64,000 nt of DNA from Deltaproteobacteria bacterium (GCA_016218915.1 JACRCQ010000050.1:1-64000), one strand, 5' to 3'; positions 8,585-16,867 are shown, counted from the first letter of the stretch. Notes: generated by a model not told the origin, from the letters alone. Numbers and translations: made by a program.

Positions 8585-9817
8585 CTACAGCGCCCTCGCG
8601 CAGCGGATACCGTAGTAGTACCGCCGAAGCTCAGAGGTCCCGGAGAATCGGAACGACGTGAGCACGTTCGGAGGCTCTTGCACGTAGCTTCCACCGCGCA
8701 GCACCCGTTCGCCCGTGGCAACGAGCTCTGCGCAGTTGTTGCAAGGCATCTTGTAGCCGGGCTTGTAGAAGTCCAGCACCCACTCCATGACATTGCCCGC
8801 CAGATCCGCGTGCCCCCACTTCCCCTGCCCCGGTTGCTTGGCCCCTACAAAGATCAAATCTGCCACGGTGCAGCCTGGGGTGCCGTCCCCCATGCACATG
8901 TCGGTCGCGTCTACGAAGTAGCTCGCGTGCTGCGGATCGATCGCGGTGCTCGTGGAAGGCTCGGACCAGGGATAGACACGTTGCTCTGCGCCCCCTGCTG
9001 CGGCGTAGTTCCACTCCGCTTCCGTGGGCAGACGCCCCTTGTCCCAGGCGCAAAAGGCGAATGCCTCGTACCAGGTGATGCAGTTGATCGGACGCGTTTC
9101 GTTGTCTCCGGGCGTGTTCGTCCAGGTCTCGTAGGTCGTGTCGCACTTGAGCGCTGCCAGCAGCGTGGCCTGGTCGGACAGCTTCCCATCCCACGCGCTG
9201 TCCCAGCCGCTCGCCGCGACCAACGGGTGCGCTCCTGCCCCTGCCTGCGGCTTGTTGCCAGGCCACCCTGCCATGAACTTGCGAAACCGCCCCACGGTCA
9301 CTTCGTACGTATCGAGCCTGAAGTCCGCCACGTCGGCGGGAAAGCTTCCGTCCGTGTAGGTTACGGCGTCGTACGAGCGTTGGTAGCTCCCTCCAACCAC
9401 CGCCGCTGATGCGCAGCAGTGGCTCTTGCCGGCAGGTCCGCACGCTGCAGGAAGACCGTCGCAGCTCGGGTTCTGGGGTACGCAGTCCCCCTGGATGCAA
9501 GTCGTTCCGCCCGTGCACGGGCCCTGATCCACCCAGGTCTGCGCCTGCGAGCAGAGCTGCGGTTGCCCACCATCGCATCGCTTCGCATTGGGCGTGCAGT
9601 ATGCGGCGTCGGCGACGGAGTCCGCATCCGCATCGGCGCCAGCCTGTCCCGCGCTTGCTCCCGAGTCGATCGACACGCCGCCTGTGCCCGAGCTTCCCCC
9701 TTGCGCCTGCAGATCGATCGGTGGCTCGAGCGTGAATATGCAGGCCGCCATCTGTAGCGACAGCAGGGCCGCCGCCACCACGGCCGGCAGAATCGGGCGC
9801 TGTGTCGAGCCTCTCAT
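8585..9817 (-). CDS. FGE-sulfatase-domain lipoprotein, catalytic cysteines absent
   Basis: A 410-residue lipoprotein (lipobox MAAC, Cys26) with a short Gly/Ser/Asp linker and a small Cys-rich region. From about residue 125 to the end it is a formylglycine-generating-enzyme (SUMF1-like) domain. Recognised motifs are EVTVGRFRKF, PINCITWYEAFAFCAWD, GRLPTEAEWNYAA, GHADLAGNVMEWVLDFY and RVLRGGSYV. The Cys pair that activates true FGEs is missing after RGGSY, so formylglycine formation is unlikely; a structural or binding role at the envelope is more plausible. It overlaps the sigma-54 activator gene by four bases (ATGA), so it is translationally coupled to its likely regulator. Confidence 0.85.
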   Translation of the reverse strand: MRGSTQRPILPAVVAAALLSLQMAACIFTLEPPIDLQAQGGSSGTGGVSIDSGASAGQAGADADADSVADAAYCTPNAKRCDGGQPQLCSQAQTWVDQGPCTGGTTCIQGDCVPQNPSCDGLPAACGPAGKSHCCASAAVVGGSYQRSYDAVTYTDGSFPADVADFRLDTYEVTVGRFRKFMAGWPGNKPQAGAGAHPLVAASGWDSAWDGKLSDQATLLAALKCDTTYETWTNTPGDNETRPINCITWYEAFAFCAWDKGRLPTEAEWNYAAAGGAEQRVYPWSEPSTSTAIDPQHASYFVDATDMCMGDGTPGCTVADLIFVGAKQPGQGKWGHADLAGNVMEWVLDFYKPGYKMPCNNCAELVATGERVLRGGSYVQEPPNVLTSFRFSGTSELRRYYYGIRCARAL

Positions 9818-11205
9818 GTGCGTTTGCGCGCCTTGAGGATCTGGAAGTAGCGACGCGCAATGCCTGATGCGTTCGCTGCTCTGGCAACGTTGCCGCCGTG
9901 CTCCGCGAGCACGCGCTCGATGTAGCGACGCTCGAACTCCTCCACGACCCGTTGCCGCGCGACCGGCAAGGGAAGCGCCTGCGCGATCACCTGCTCGATC
10001 AGATCCCCGGCCGGGGCTTGTGCGGCTTCGGACGCGGGGAAGGGTTCCGGATCGACCGGCTCGAGCACAGTGGCACGTTGCAGGTGGCTAGCTTCGCCCA
10101 GGGCCAGATACCTCGCCACGGCGTTGCGAAGCTCACGGACGTTGCCCGGCCATGCGTACTCTTCCCACCCCACCACGACGTCGTCCGGGACCTGGCTGCG
10201 CGCAGCGCCGAGCTGCTTGCAGAAGTGCCGCACCAGCACCGGCACATCCCCTTGCCTCTTGCGAAGCGGCGGAAGCTCCACGCGTCCGACCGCCAGCCGG
10301 TGGAACAGATCGTCGCGGAACCGGCCAGCCTGCACCGCCTTGTCCAGGTCCCGGCGCGTGGCTGCGATGAGTCGCACATCGACCTTGATGGGACGATCGC
10401 CGCCGATCCTGCGCACCTCGCAGCGCTCGATCGCGCGCAGGAGCTTGGGCTGCAGGTTCAGGTCCAGGTCCCCGATCTCGTCGATGAGAAGGGTTCCACC
10501 ATGGGCCTGCTCGAACACGCCCTTGCGTGCGCCGACTGCGCCTGTGAACGCACCGCGCTCGTGACCGAACAGCTCGGCCTCGAGCAGGTTCGGCGGAACC
10601 GCGGTGCAGTCGAACACCACGAACGGCCCCTGTGCGCGGGGACCCTGCTCGTGCAGCGCTTCGGCGAGCACTTCCTTGCCGGTTCCGGTCTCGCCTTCGA
10701 TGATCACCGGGACATCCGAGGCAGCCATGCGCTCGCACAGCGTGTACAGGCGCCGCATCTCGAGGCTCGCGCCCACGACCTTCCCAAAAGCGCCTTCCCC
10801 GGTCACCGTCGGCGCTGCTGCCGAAGCTCCTGCTTCTACCCGCAAGGCCGTGCGCCCCACGCGCACCAGCTCGTCGCCCACCAGCCAGCCGTCGTTCACC
10901 CCGAGGCCGTCCACGTAGGTCCCGTTGGTCGACGCGAGATCGAGAATGCGCAGACGACGTCCGATCACTTCGAGAGACGCATGGCGTCGCGACACCTCTC
11001 GATCCGACAGACGGATTTCGCAGGCCGGGCCCTGGCCGATCAGCACGCTCGACGGGCGAGCTGCGTCGATGGTGAAGGTGAGCCCAGAGTCCGGCCCTTC
11101 GATCACGCTGATCACGAACGTGGTGTCCGGAACCGTGGTCGCGTCATACCTCGGGCGAGCGACTGTGGCCGCTGTGTCAAAGCCCCCGGGTGAGGAGTCG
11201 TTCAT
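9814..11205 (-). CDS. FHA-domain sigma-54-dependent transcriptional activator
   Basis: A 463-residue enhancer-binding protein. Residues ~30-125 are an FHA phosphothreonine-binding domain (IGQGPACEIRLSDREVSRRHASLE, STNGTYVDG). Residues ~140-370 are a sigma-54-interacting AAA+ domain with Walker A GETGTGKE (171-178), an intact GAFTGA loop (218-223) and Walker B GGTLLIDEIGDL. The C-terminus has a Fis-type helix-turn-helix (VARAANASGIARRYFQILKA). The FHA domain in place of a receiver implies control by Ser/Thr kinase signalling, and two such kinases are encoded in the window. It is followed with a four-base overlap by the FGE-like lipoprotein gene and precedes nothing else on its strand for 117 bases. 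Confidence 0.93.
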   Translation of the reverse strand: MNDSSPGGFDTAATVARPRYDATTVPDTTFVISVIEGPDSGLTFTIDAARPSSVLIGQGPACEIRLSDREVSRRHASLEVIGRRLRILDLASTNGTYVDGLGVNDGWLVGDELVRVGRTALRVEAGASAAAPTVTGEGAFGKVVGASLEMRRLYTLCERMAASDVPVIIEGETGTGKEVLAEALHEQGPRAQGPFVVFDCTAVPPNLLEAELFGHERGAFTGAVGARKGVFEQAHGGTLLIDEIGDLDLNLQPKLLRAIERCEVRRIGGDRPIKVDVRLIAATRRDLDKAVQAGRFRDDLFHRLAVGRVELPPLRKRQGDVPVLVRHFCKQLGAARSQVPDDVVVGWEEYAWPGNVRELRNAVARYLALGEASHLQRATVLEPVDPEPFPASEAAQAPAGDLIEQVIAQALPLPVARQRVVEEFERRYIERVLAEHGGNVARAANASGIARRYFQILKARKRT

Positions 11206-11322
11206 CGCGCGAAATCTAGCATGATCTCAGGCGCGCGGTTAGCAGTCGCAACGTGCTGGCGGCAATGGGTCAGGTGGATCGGGGATCATGAAGCAGCGAG
11301 GCGTTGACTGGGAATCGGTGCC

Positions 11323-12588
11323 CTATGGGGTCCTTGCGCAGCGCGCACCAAGGCCGTTGTCGCGGTACGACGGGCTGAAGTAGTTGAAGCGGTGCGACGA
11401 CAGCAGGTCCGACGGGATGTCGTCAAAGCATCCGCCTCGGACCACCCGGTAGGAGCCAGCAGCCAGGTTTGCGCAGTCACTGCACGGAGTGGGGTAGGTC
11501 GCGAACCAGTCCAACGTCCACTCCTGCACGTTCCCCTCCAGGTCCGCGTGACCCCAGCGTCCGTTGCCCTGCGGCTTCGTTCCCGCGAAAATGAGATCAG
11601 CGAGTGTGCACCCCGCCACCCCATCCCCAAAGCAAAGCTTGTTCGCGTCAACCAGGTAGCTCGCATACGCCTCGTCGATCGTCGTCGACGAAGGCGGGCT
11701 CGACCACGGATACACTCGTTGTTCGCTTCCTCCAGAGGCCGCGTAGTTCCACTCCGCTTCTGTGGGCAGCCGTCCGCCGTCCCAGATGCAGAACGCGAAG
11801 GCCTCGAACCAGTTGACGCAGTTGATCGGCCGTTGCTCGTTGTTCCCAGCGGTATCGGTCCAGGTCTGGAACTTGGCATTGCACTTCACCGCAGCCTTGA
11901 GCGCGGCCGTGTCAGCGGAGAGGCTCGCGTTCCACGCCGCATCCCACCCACTTGCCGCCAGCTTCGGATTCGCTCCGCTCCCTGCTGCAGGCGGTTTCGC
12001 TTGCGTGCCGCCGCCCTCCGCCACGAATGCCCTGAACCGCCCCACGGTGATCTCGTAGGTATCCAATCCGAACGCGCTCACCGTTGCAGGGTTCGAGTTG
12101 TCCGTATAGGTCACGCCGTCAAAGCTTCGGTAGAACGTCCCCTCCGGCACCACAGCCGACTCGCAGCAGCTCGCTGTGCCAACCGGCCCGCACTTGGCCG
12201 CCAGTGACTTGCAGCTGGGACCACCTGCGCTGCCCGCAGTGCCGCCCGTGCCACCGGTGCCTGCAGTGCCGCCTGTGCCTGCGCTGCCCGCAGTGCCACC
12301 CGTCCCACCGGTGCCTGCAGTGCCGCCTGTGCCTGCGCTGCCCGCAGTGCCACCCGTCCCACCCGTGCCGCCCGTGCCCGCGCTGCCTGCTGTGCCACCC
12401 TTCCCACCGGTACCTGCGGTGCCGCCTGTGCCCGCGCTGCCCGCAGTGCCACCCGTGCCACCGGTGCCGCCCGTGCCACCTGCGGCAGGCCCGTCGGTTG
12501 CTGTTGAGCTATTTCCACAGCCAACCGTGGCCCCGGTCACGGTCAAAGCCAGGACAATCGCCGGCATCCGCCAACAAGTAAGTGTCAT
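11323..12588 (-). CDS. FGE-sulfatase-domain lipoprotein with Gly/Thr repeat linker (paralogue)
   Basis: A 421-residue paralogue of the 8585-9817 protein. The ATG at 12588 gives MTLTCWRMPA and a lipobox TVGC; upstream codons remain open but lack signal-peptide character. An approximately 90-residue Gly/Thr/Ala/Ser linker is encoded by a 54-base minisatellite. The FGE-like domain follows (YEITVGRFRAFV, PINCVNWFEAFAFCIWD, GRLPTEAEWNYAASGG, GHADLEGNVQEWTLDW, YRVVRGGCF). The FGE catalytic Cys pair is again absent at the usual place. The two FGE-like lipoproteins flank the activator gene, so both may belong to its regulon (inference). Confidence 0.85.
   Translation of the reverse strand: MTLTCWRMPAIVLALTVTGATVGCGNSSTATDGPAAGGTGGTGGTGGTAGSAGTGGTAGTGGKGGTAGSAGTGGTGGTGGTAGSAGTGGTAGTGGTGGTAGSAGTGGTAGTGGTGGTAGSAGGPSCKSLAAKCGPVGTASCCESAVVPEGTFYRSFDGVTYTDNSNPATVSAFGLDTYEITVGRFRAFVAEGGGTQAKPPAAGSGANPKLAASGWDAAWNASLSADTAALKAAVKCNAKFQTWTDTAGNNEQRPINCVNWFEAFAFCIWDGGRLPTEAEWNYAASGGSEQRVYPWSSPPSSTTIDEAYASYLVDANKLCFGDGVAGCTLADLIFAGTKPQGNGRWGHADLEGNVQEWTLDWFATYPTPCSDCANLAAGSYRVVRGGCFDDIPSDLLSSHRFNYFSPSYRDNGLGARCARTP
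12225..12489. repeat. In-frame 54-bp minisatellite in the FGE-like lipoprotein gene
   Basis: Near-identical 54-base units begin at 12225 and 12279 and continue with degenerate copies to about 12489. Each codes for an 18-residue Gly/Thr/Ala/Ser unit on the minus strand. The frame is preserved, so copy-number change would only alter linker length. Confidence 0.85.
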
Positions 12589-12620
12589 CCTCGTCTCCGA
12601 TTCTGATCTATTGCGCATGC

Positions 12621-13445
12621 TCACCGCGCCGGAAGCGCTGCCGGCAGAGCTGCCGCAAGGCGTTGAAGCTGTGTTGCAGGGTTCGCGCCCCACTCCGGCT
12701 CACGGCCCAACCGGAATGCCAGCCACATCGCGTACTGCCCGAGCGCCCCCATCCTTCCCTCGCCTCCGTCCACCGCCATCTCGCTCGTGATCGCTGCTCG
12801 AACCGCGCCCGCTTCGTAGCGCAGGACTTCCACCTCGAATTCGCTCGCAATCGCAGGCGCTGCGAGCAGCCAGGCGAGGCAGGCAGGCGACTCCTTGACC
12901 CCGCGATCATCAGGCGGGCTCACGGTCGTGTCCGGAACCAGAATCGCCCGGCACTCGTCAGGCTCATGCGTTTCATCCGCGAGGATGCGCACACCCCGCA
13001 AACGGTGCCGCCCCGGCGCGAGCAGCGCGTCACAACCGGTTTGCGGAGCGAGCCACTGCTCGTCGCGCTGCCCAGGAGCAAGGGTCTTGTCGATCGAATG
13101 GCCACCGCCCGACATCGGCTCAGGCCTGGCGCGCAGGTCGCATTCCACCTTGCCCGAAGCATCGGACACCAACCAGGTGAAGTGCAAGGGTCCCTTCTGG
13201 TACCAGTCCCCTCCCTGCCGGAAACGAATGGGCGAGGAGCCGGTGTTCTCGACCCAGAAGCGCACGAGGATCGGCGCGCCGGAGACCACAGGCGACGAAG
13301 CGAGCTCAAAGCCGCCGCGCACGCTGCCGCGAGTTCGATGGACCAGCCCGGCAGATCCTTCGGGGCGCACGACCACGTTGCGAGGTTCCTCTCGTGAGCA
13401 GCTGCATGCCAGGAGCGCGAGAATCAGAGGGACCATCTTCCGCAT
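12621..13445 (-). CDS. Lipoprotein of unknown function
   Basis: Starting at MRKMVPLILALLACSC gives a typical lipoprotein signal peptide and a 274-residue protein. Upstream in-frame codons overlap the dispersed repeats and were rejected. The middle (FELASSPVVSGAPILVRFWVENTGSSPIRFRQGGDW) looks like an immunoglobulin-like beta domain with NTG-type turns. LAPGQRDEQWLAPQTGCDALLAPGRHRLRGVRI continues that fold, and the C-terminal ~90 residues are helical. No catalytic motif was recognised. It has no close partner: the FGE-like gene starts 32 bases downstream on the same strand, and repeats lie upstream. Confidence 0.7.
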   Translation of the reverse strand: MRKMVPLILALLACSCSREEPRNVVVRPEGSAGLVHRTRGSVRGGFELASSPVVSGAPILVRFWVENTGSSPIRFRQGGDWYQKGPLHFTWLVSDASGKVECDLRARPEPMSGGGHSIDKTLAPGQRDEQWLAPQTGCDALLAPGRHRLRGVRILADETHEPDECRAILVPDTTVSPPDDRGVKESPACLAWLLAAPAIASEFEVEVLRYEAGAVRAAITSEMAVDGGEGRMGALGQYAMWLAFRLGREPEWGANPATQLQRLAAALPAALPAR

Positions 13446-13453
13446 GGATACAC

Positions 13454-13488
13454 GGTAGTACCGCGCAGCCGAAGTGCGTAGAGGAATC
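13454..13488 (+). repeat. Dispersed repeat family 2, copy 1
   Basis: The 35-base segment beginning GGTAGTACCG and including CCGAAGTGCGTAG recurs at 38862-38896 with few changes. Here it lies immediately upstream of the lipoprotein gene that starts at 13445. Confidence 0.6.
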
Positions 13489-13520
13489 GCCGGGCAGATC
13501 CAACGCGACCCGCCGGATGC

Positions 13521-13642
13521 GATCAGCGCGACGTTGTCCTTGGTTGAAGCAGCCGGCTGAAGCCGGGGGCTGATGCAAGTCAGCTGCGCGGTTAGCCAAG
13601 CCCCCTTCGGGGGCTGACGGTCCGACGAGGCGCTCGCTTGGG
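13521..13642 (+). repeat. Dispersed structured repeat family 1, copy A
   Basis: About 120 bases with two stem-loops. The first involves CAGCCGGCTGAAGCCGG. The second is AGCCCCC-TTC-GGGGGCT, a perfect 7-bp stem. The core 13543-13642 matches copy B (14742-14841) at 98 of 100 positions. The left 30 bases match copy C (reverse strand, near 21051-21080). It sits just upstream of a lipoprotein gene. Confidence 0.85.
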
Positions 13643-13650
13643 TGGGCATG

Positions 13651-13745
13651 GGGTGTATGCTTGGGCTCTCCGCCATGAAGAAACCAATGCGCCTGCAAGC
13701 CATCGTCCTCGGCGCAACACTGTCCCTGGGCTGCGGAGGGCGCGC
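13651..13745 (+). repeat. Duplicated lipoprotein gene head, copy 1
   Basis: This 95-base block, which covers the start codon and signal peptide, matches 15089-15183 at 93 positions. The proteins downstream are unrelated. Confidence 0.9.
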
Positions 13746-14712
13746 TGTGACCTCGACCCAGGCCGGGACCGGGCCAGACCCGGTGTGCTTGGGCGACTCG
13801 TGTCACGACGGGATCTGCACGCCGGTCTCGGTCGCGCACCTCCCCGCCACCGGGGACGGCGGCTCTTCCGGGTCAGGGGTTATCGCCGTCGACGCGCGCA
13901 ACATCTATCTAACCCGTAGCCAGGGCAATAACGCGGTGGAAGTTCTGCGCGTTGGCAAGTGCGGGGGGGAAGTCAAGCTCATCCAGAGCCTGACAACTCC
14001 CTATGAGTTGCTCGTGGTCGCGGATGATTCGGCTGTCTTCTGGTTCCCGCATGGCGGACCCAAGCCCGATGATCTTCACGGCATCTGGGTTGCGTCCCCC
14101 GATGTGGAGGCGCAACCGTTCGTTGTTCCCCAGGTGAGACCTGACATCCTGGCGCTCAACTCGACGAGGTTGTTCTGGATCGGACTTGAGGATCGGCCCA
14201 AGTACCTTCTGGAATCGATGTCGAGAGCCGGGGGGGAGATCGACAGCCGAGAGACCGCTACGTCCGGATGGGTTGCTCTGGCAGCGGACGATGAGTACCT
14301 CTACCAGTTTCATGACGGGATCGTGCGCACCCCGATCGCGGGCGGCGACTCCGTGAAGATCGCAGACGGTCGCCCTTGCGAAGGTTCGCTCGTTGCCACG
14401 GCGCGCCATGTGATGTGGGCGGAGTGCCCAGACATGGATCCCGGCCCTGCCCCGTTTCTCGTGTCGATCCCCAGGACCGGCGGCGAGCGATCCGTTCTGC
14501 TTGACCCGTTCCGCGCATGGTTTGTGGCACACAACGACCGGGTGTACTTCGACCTCGACGACGGGGTCTACGAGCTGCCCGAAGACGGAGGGAAGCCGAG
14601 GCAAGTCCTGGGCAAGGCCATTGACCGCTTGCGCTTCCGCTTCGCCGTCGACGACTACGCGCTCTACTGGGTCGAGGCGGACACCGTCTGGAAGGTGGGA
14701 CTGGCGCCGTGA
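13657..14712 (+). CDS. Lipoprotein with beta-propeller-like repeats
   Basis: A 351-residue lipoprotein. ATGs at 13657 and 13675 are both possible; the lipobox SLGC lies in the duplicated head. The body contains repeated beta-propeller-like elements: IAVDARNIYLTRSQ, LVVADDSAVFWFP, LALNSTRLFWIG, LAADDEYLYQFHDGIVRTPIAGG, VATARHVMWAE, VAHNDRVYFDLDDGVYELPEDGG and FAVDDYALYWVEA. Each blade has a V-D-x-x-x-Y-W/F pattern like the DUF5050-type propellers of myxobacterial lipoproteins. It probably binds something at the envelope. Copies of the structured repeat flank it on both sides. Confidence 0.75.
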   Translation: MLGLSAMKKPMRLQAIVLGATLSLGCGGRAVTSTQAGTGPDPVCLGDSCHDGICTPVSVAHLPATGDGGSSGSGVIAVDARNIYLTRSQGNNAVEVLRVGKCGGEVKLIQSLTTPYELLVVADDSAVFWFPHGGPKPDDLHGIWVASPDVEAQPFVVPQVRPDILALNSTRLFWIGLEDRPKYLLESMSRAGGEIDSRETATSGWVALAADDEYLYQFHDGIVRTPIAGGDSVKIADGRPCEGSLVATARHVMWAECPDMDPGPAPFLVSIPRTGGERSVLLDPFRAWFVAHNDRVYFDLDDGVYELPEDGGKPRQVLGKAIDRLRFRFAVDDYALYWVEADTVWKVGLAP

Positions 14713-14741
14713 GTTCCGAAGCAGAGGGCTCGCTGAGCAAC

Positions 14742-14841
14742 GTTGAAACAGCCGGCTGAAGCCGGGGGCTGATGCAAGTCAGCTGCGCGGTTAGCCAAGC
14801 TCCCTTCGGGGGCTGACGGTCCGACGAGGCGCTCGCTTGGG
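14742..14841 (+). repeat. Dispersed structured repeat family 1, copy B
   Basis: 98 of 100 bases are identical to copy A. One change (C to T) in the second stem replaces a G-C pair with a G-T pair, so the hairpin is preserved. It lies 29 bases after the propeller lipoprotein gene. Confidence 0.85.
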
Positions 14842-14865
14842 GGCTCTTGATCTTGCGGCGGGAAC

Positions 14866-14988
14866 CTACAGGCTCTTGTCCGCCAGAGCGCCCACGATCA
14901 CCCCCTGGTCTGTCTGACGGACGACAATCTGTTTGCCGATCTGGCCGCTGGCCCCATGCAGCAGCACATTGCCCGTGACTATCGCCAT
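14866..14988 (-). CDS. Short protein, possible truncated remnant
   Basis: A 40-residue reading frame, MAIVTGNVLLHGASGQIGKQ followed by IVVRQTDQGVIVGALADKSL, with GGGAGA seven bases before the ATG. The G-x-x-G-x-(I/L)-G-x-x-(I/L/V)-V-x-R pattern resembles the N-terminus of longer uncharacterised proteins in which a beta-rich start is followed by more sequence. It may therefore be a truncated gene. It sits between repeat copy B and the second copy of the duplicated lipoprotein head, on the opposite strand, in what looks like an insertion relative to the A-copy arrangement. Confidence 0.45.
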   Translation of the reverse strand: MAIVTGNVLLHGASGQIGKQIVVRQTDQGVIVGALADKSL

Positions 14989-15088
14989 AGTGCGTTCTCC
15001 CTCTGCGGCGCACCTCACGCGCCGGTGCTTGGGGCGTAGAATGGCCAGGGGGGCGGTCAAGGCTCGTGAGGCGCCTTCGATCGAGGAA

Positions 15089-15183
15089 GGGTGTATGCTT
15101 GGGCTCTCCGCCATGAAGATGCCAATGCGCCTGCAAGCCATCGTCCTCGGCGCAACACTGTCCCTGGGCTGCGGAGGGCGCGC
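15089..15183 (+). repeat. Duplicated lipoprotein gene head, copy 2
   Basis: Matches 13651-13745 at 93 of 95 bases. The two differences change one residue near the start (Lys to Met). Homology ends within a few codons after the lipobox Cys. Confidence 0.9.
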
Positions 15184-16339
15184 GGTCCCTCGTGGCAGTA
15201 GCGTGAGCCCAGTAAGGTCGCCGCCGGTCGTGGATCGAGTGGTCGGCGTCTCTGCCGGACATAAGAGCACCTGTGCACTTCAGGCATCCGGTCACGTGCT
15301 GTGCTGGGGAGAGGATCAGGTTGCCGGGCTGCCCGCCGTGGGCGACAAGGATGCTCCTTGTGGTGGCAGTCCCCGCCCCAAGCGTGAGAAGCGGCACATC
15401 CTCACCCCCCGCCGCGTGGAAGGGCTGGAGGGGATCGTCGACGTCCACACCTCGATTGACGGAATCGTTGCGCTGCGAAGCACAGGGGAGGTTGTCGAGC
15501 TGGGCATCCTCATTGGGCAGGCTGTGCCGAGACCGATCGGGGAGCTGCCTGCCTCCAAGCAGATCGCGACGAATCTGGGTGCTCGTTGTGCGCTCTCGAG
15601 GCTTGGGGAAGTCTCCTGCTGGGGGCCAGCGCTCATGGCCATGCATCCGGCACGACCCCGGGGTAGGCCGCTGGGAGTGGCACTGCTGTTGCCTGAACCC
15701 AGGGGGGGACTCGAGATCAGCGTCGGCTCTGGATTCGGGTGCGCTCTGCTCCCGACACACACCGTGACGTGCTGGGGAAACAATCGGCTGGGGACCCTTG
15801 GGAACGGCAAGCGCACCGAGGAGCTGCTGTCCTACACTCCGGCATCGGAGGTCATCGGGCTTGAAGGGGTCGTGCAGATATCGGCGGGCGAATCTCACAC
15901 CTGCGCGTTGCTGGGCAGCGGGGTGGTAAAGTGCTGGGGCGGGAACTACCAGCACGAGCTCGGGGTGGCAGACCTGCAACCCGGGTGCTCTGACGAACCT
16001 AAATCTTGCGCCTTGCCGGTGGAGGTTCGCGACCTACCTCCGGCCAGCGCGATCGCTGGCGGCGCGTATCACACGTGCGCTCTGCTTCGTTCCGGTCATG
16101 TCGCTTGCTGGGGGAGCGGCCACGACGGACAGCTCGGTGGCGGGAAGCGTGAGAAGAGCGACGTGCCGTCGATCGTCGATGGCGTCACCGACGCGGTGCG
16201 CGTGTCGTCGGGCTTCGGTCACGCATGCGCGTTGACCCAGGCCGGGGACATCTGGTGTTGGGGCTGGAATGAGGATGGGCAGCTGGGTGACGGAACCCGC
16301 GAGGAGCGCGCCAAGCCGGTGAGGGTGAAGCTGCCGTGA
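15095..16339 (+). CDS. RCC1-repeat lipoprotein
   Basis: A 414-residue lipoprotein. The ATG at 15095 is preceded by GAGGAAGG; an ATG at 15113 is the alternative. After the shared signal peptide (lipobox SLGC) it carries RCC1/ATS1-type propeller repeats: SAGHKSTCALQASGHVLCWG, ISAGESHTCALLGSGVVKCW, GGAYHTCALLRSGHVACWG and SSGFGHACALTQAGDIWCWG. The C-A-L...W-G signature is complete in the last three. Such propellers are binding platforms; in this organism group they are mostly exported and of unknown partner. Its head is duplicated from, or donated to, the unrelated gene at 13657. Confidence 0.88.
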   Translation: MLGLSAMKMPMRLQAIVLGATLSLGCGGRAVPRGSSVSPVRSPPVVDRVVGVSAGHKSTCALQASGHVLCWGEDQVAGLPAVGDKDAPCGGSPRPKREKRHILTPRRVEGLEGIVDVHTSIDGIVALRSTGEVVELGILIGQAVPRPIGELPASKQIATNLGARCALSRLGEVSCWGPALMAMHPARPRGRPLGVALLLPEPRGGLEISVGSGFGCALLPTHTVTCWGNNRLGTLGNGKRTEELLSYTPASEVIGLEGVVQISAGESHTCALLGSGVVKCWGGNYQHELGVADLQPGCSDEPKSCALPVEVRDLPPASAIAGGAYHTCALLRSGHVACWGSGHDGQLGGGKREKSDVPSIVDGVTDAVRVSSGFGHACALTQAGDIWCWGWNEDGQLGDGTREERAKPVRVKLP

Positions 16340-16375
16340 GGTGGGGCTGGGACCAGGAGGCGTTCGGCGGGGTAG

Positions 16376-16821
16376 TTCCTTGTTCGGAACCTGGTGGTCT
16401 GCGATGCGAGCGTGCCGCTGCCGCAGTGCCTGCACACGGGTGCGGTGCCCAAAGGGGGAGGCGTGCACAACTACCCCACGCCAGTGACCGACATGGACCG
16501 CTTCCGCTACGACGACTTCAAGCTCCGGGTCACGGACGAGGAGGGGAAGCCGGCAGCGGTCGTTCCGACGAACAAGCGCGGTGAGCGGGGGCGTGAGGTG
16601 AAGGTGAACGTCTGGAAGAAGTGCTCGATGACAAGTTCTTCGGCACGAAGTCCAAGGCGTGGCGCACGCTCGGAGCTTTCCGCGACACAACAGCGGCGCG
16701 CTCGAGGTCAAGCGGGGTCAGCCGCCGGAGCGTTTCATCTCAACACAACCTGGTGGAGTTCGTGGTCGATGCTGTGGACGCAGCGGTGGAGAGGTTCAAG
16801 CCCGGGTGGACGAAGGGGTGA
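16376..16821 (+). pseudogene. Decayed gene with at least two frameshifts
   Basis: Protein-like sequence runs from 16376 (LVVCDASVPLPQC, RYDDFKLRVTDEEGKPAAV, REVKVNVWKK). It shifts frame near 16616 to VLDDKFFGTKSKAWRTLGAF, shifts again to NSGALEVKRGQPPERFIS, and returns to LVEFVVDAVDAAVERFKPGW before a TGA at 16819. No single frame carries the whole. I do not recognise the family. It fills the 528-base gap between the RCC1 lipoprotein and the next lipoprotein gene. Confidence 0.5.
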
Positions 16822-16867
16822 GGGTCGCCGTTGCCCTGCGTGTCGCTGGTCCGATATGCTCGGTTGT

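Noticed and set aside
9898-11193. Plus-strand frame opposite the FHA activator
   Set aside because: Shadow of an unmistakable FHA-AAA-Fis gene on the minus strand.
11392-12207. Plus-strand frame opposite the second FGE-like gene
   Set aside because: Arg/His-rich, no recognisable motifs, and the FGE domain on the minus strand is certain.
12225-12489. CRISPR-like regular repeats
   Set aside because: The repeats are contiguous 54-base units with no spacers and are in frame with the lipoprotein linker.
14258-15979. 573-residue minus-strand frame across the propeller and RCC1 genes
   Set aside because: It crosses the repeats and both clear lipoprotein genes and has random Arg/Ser composition. 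Only the 40-residue part at 14866-14988, in a different frame, has protein character.
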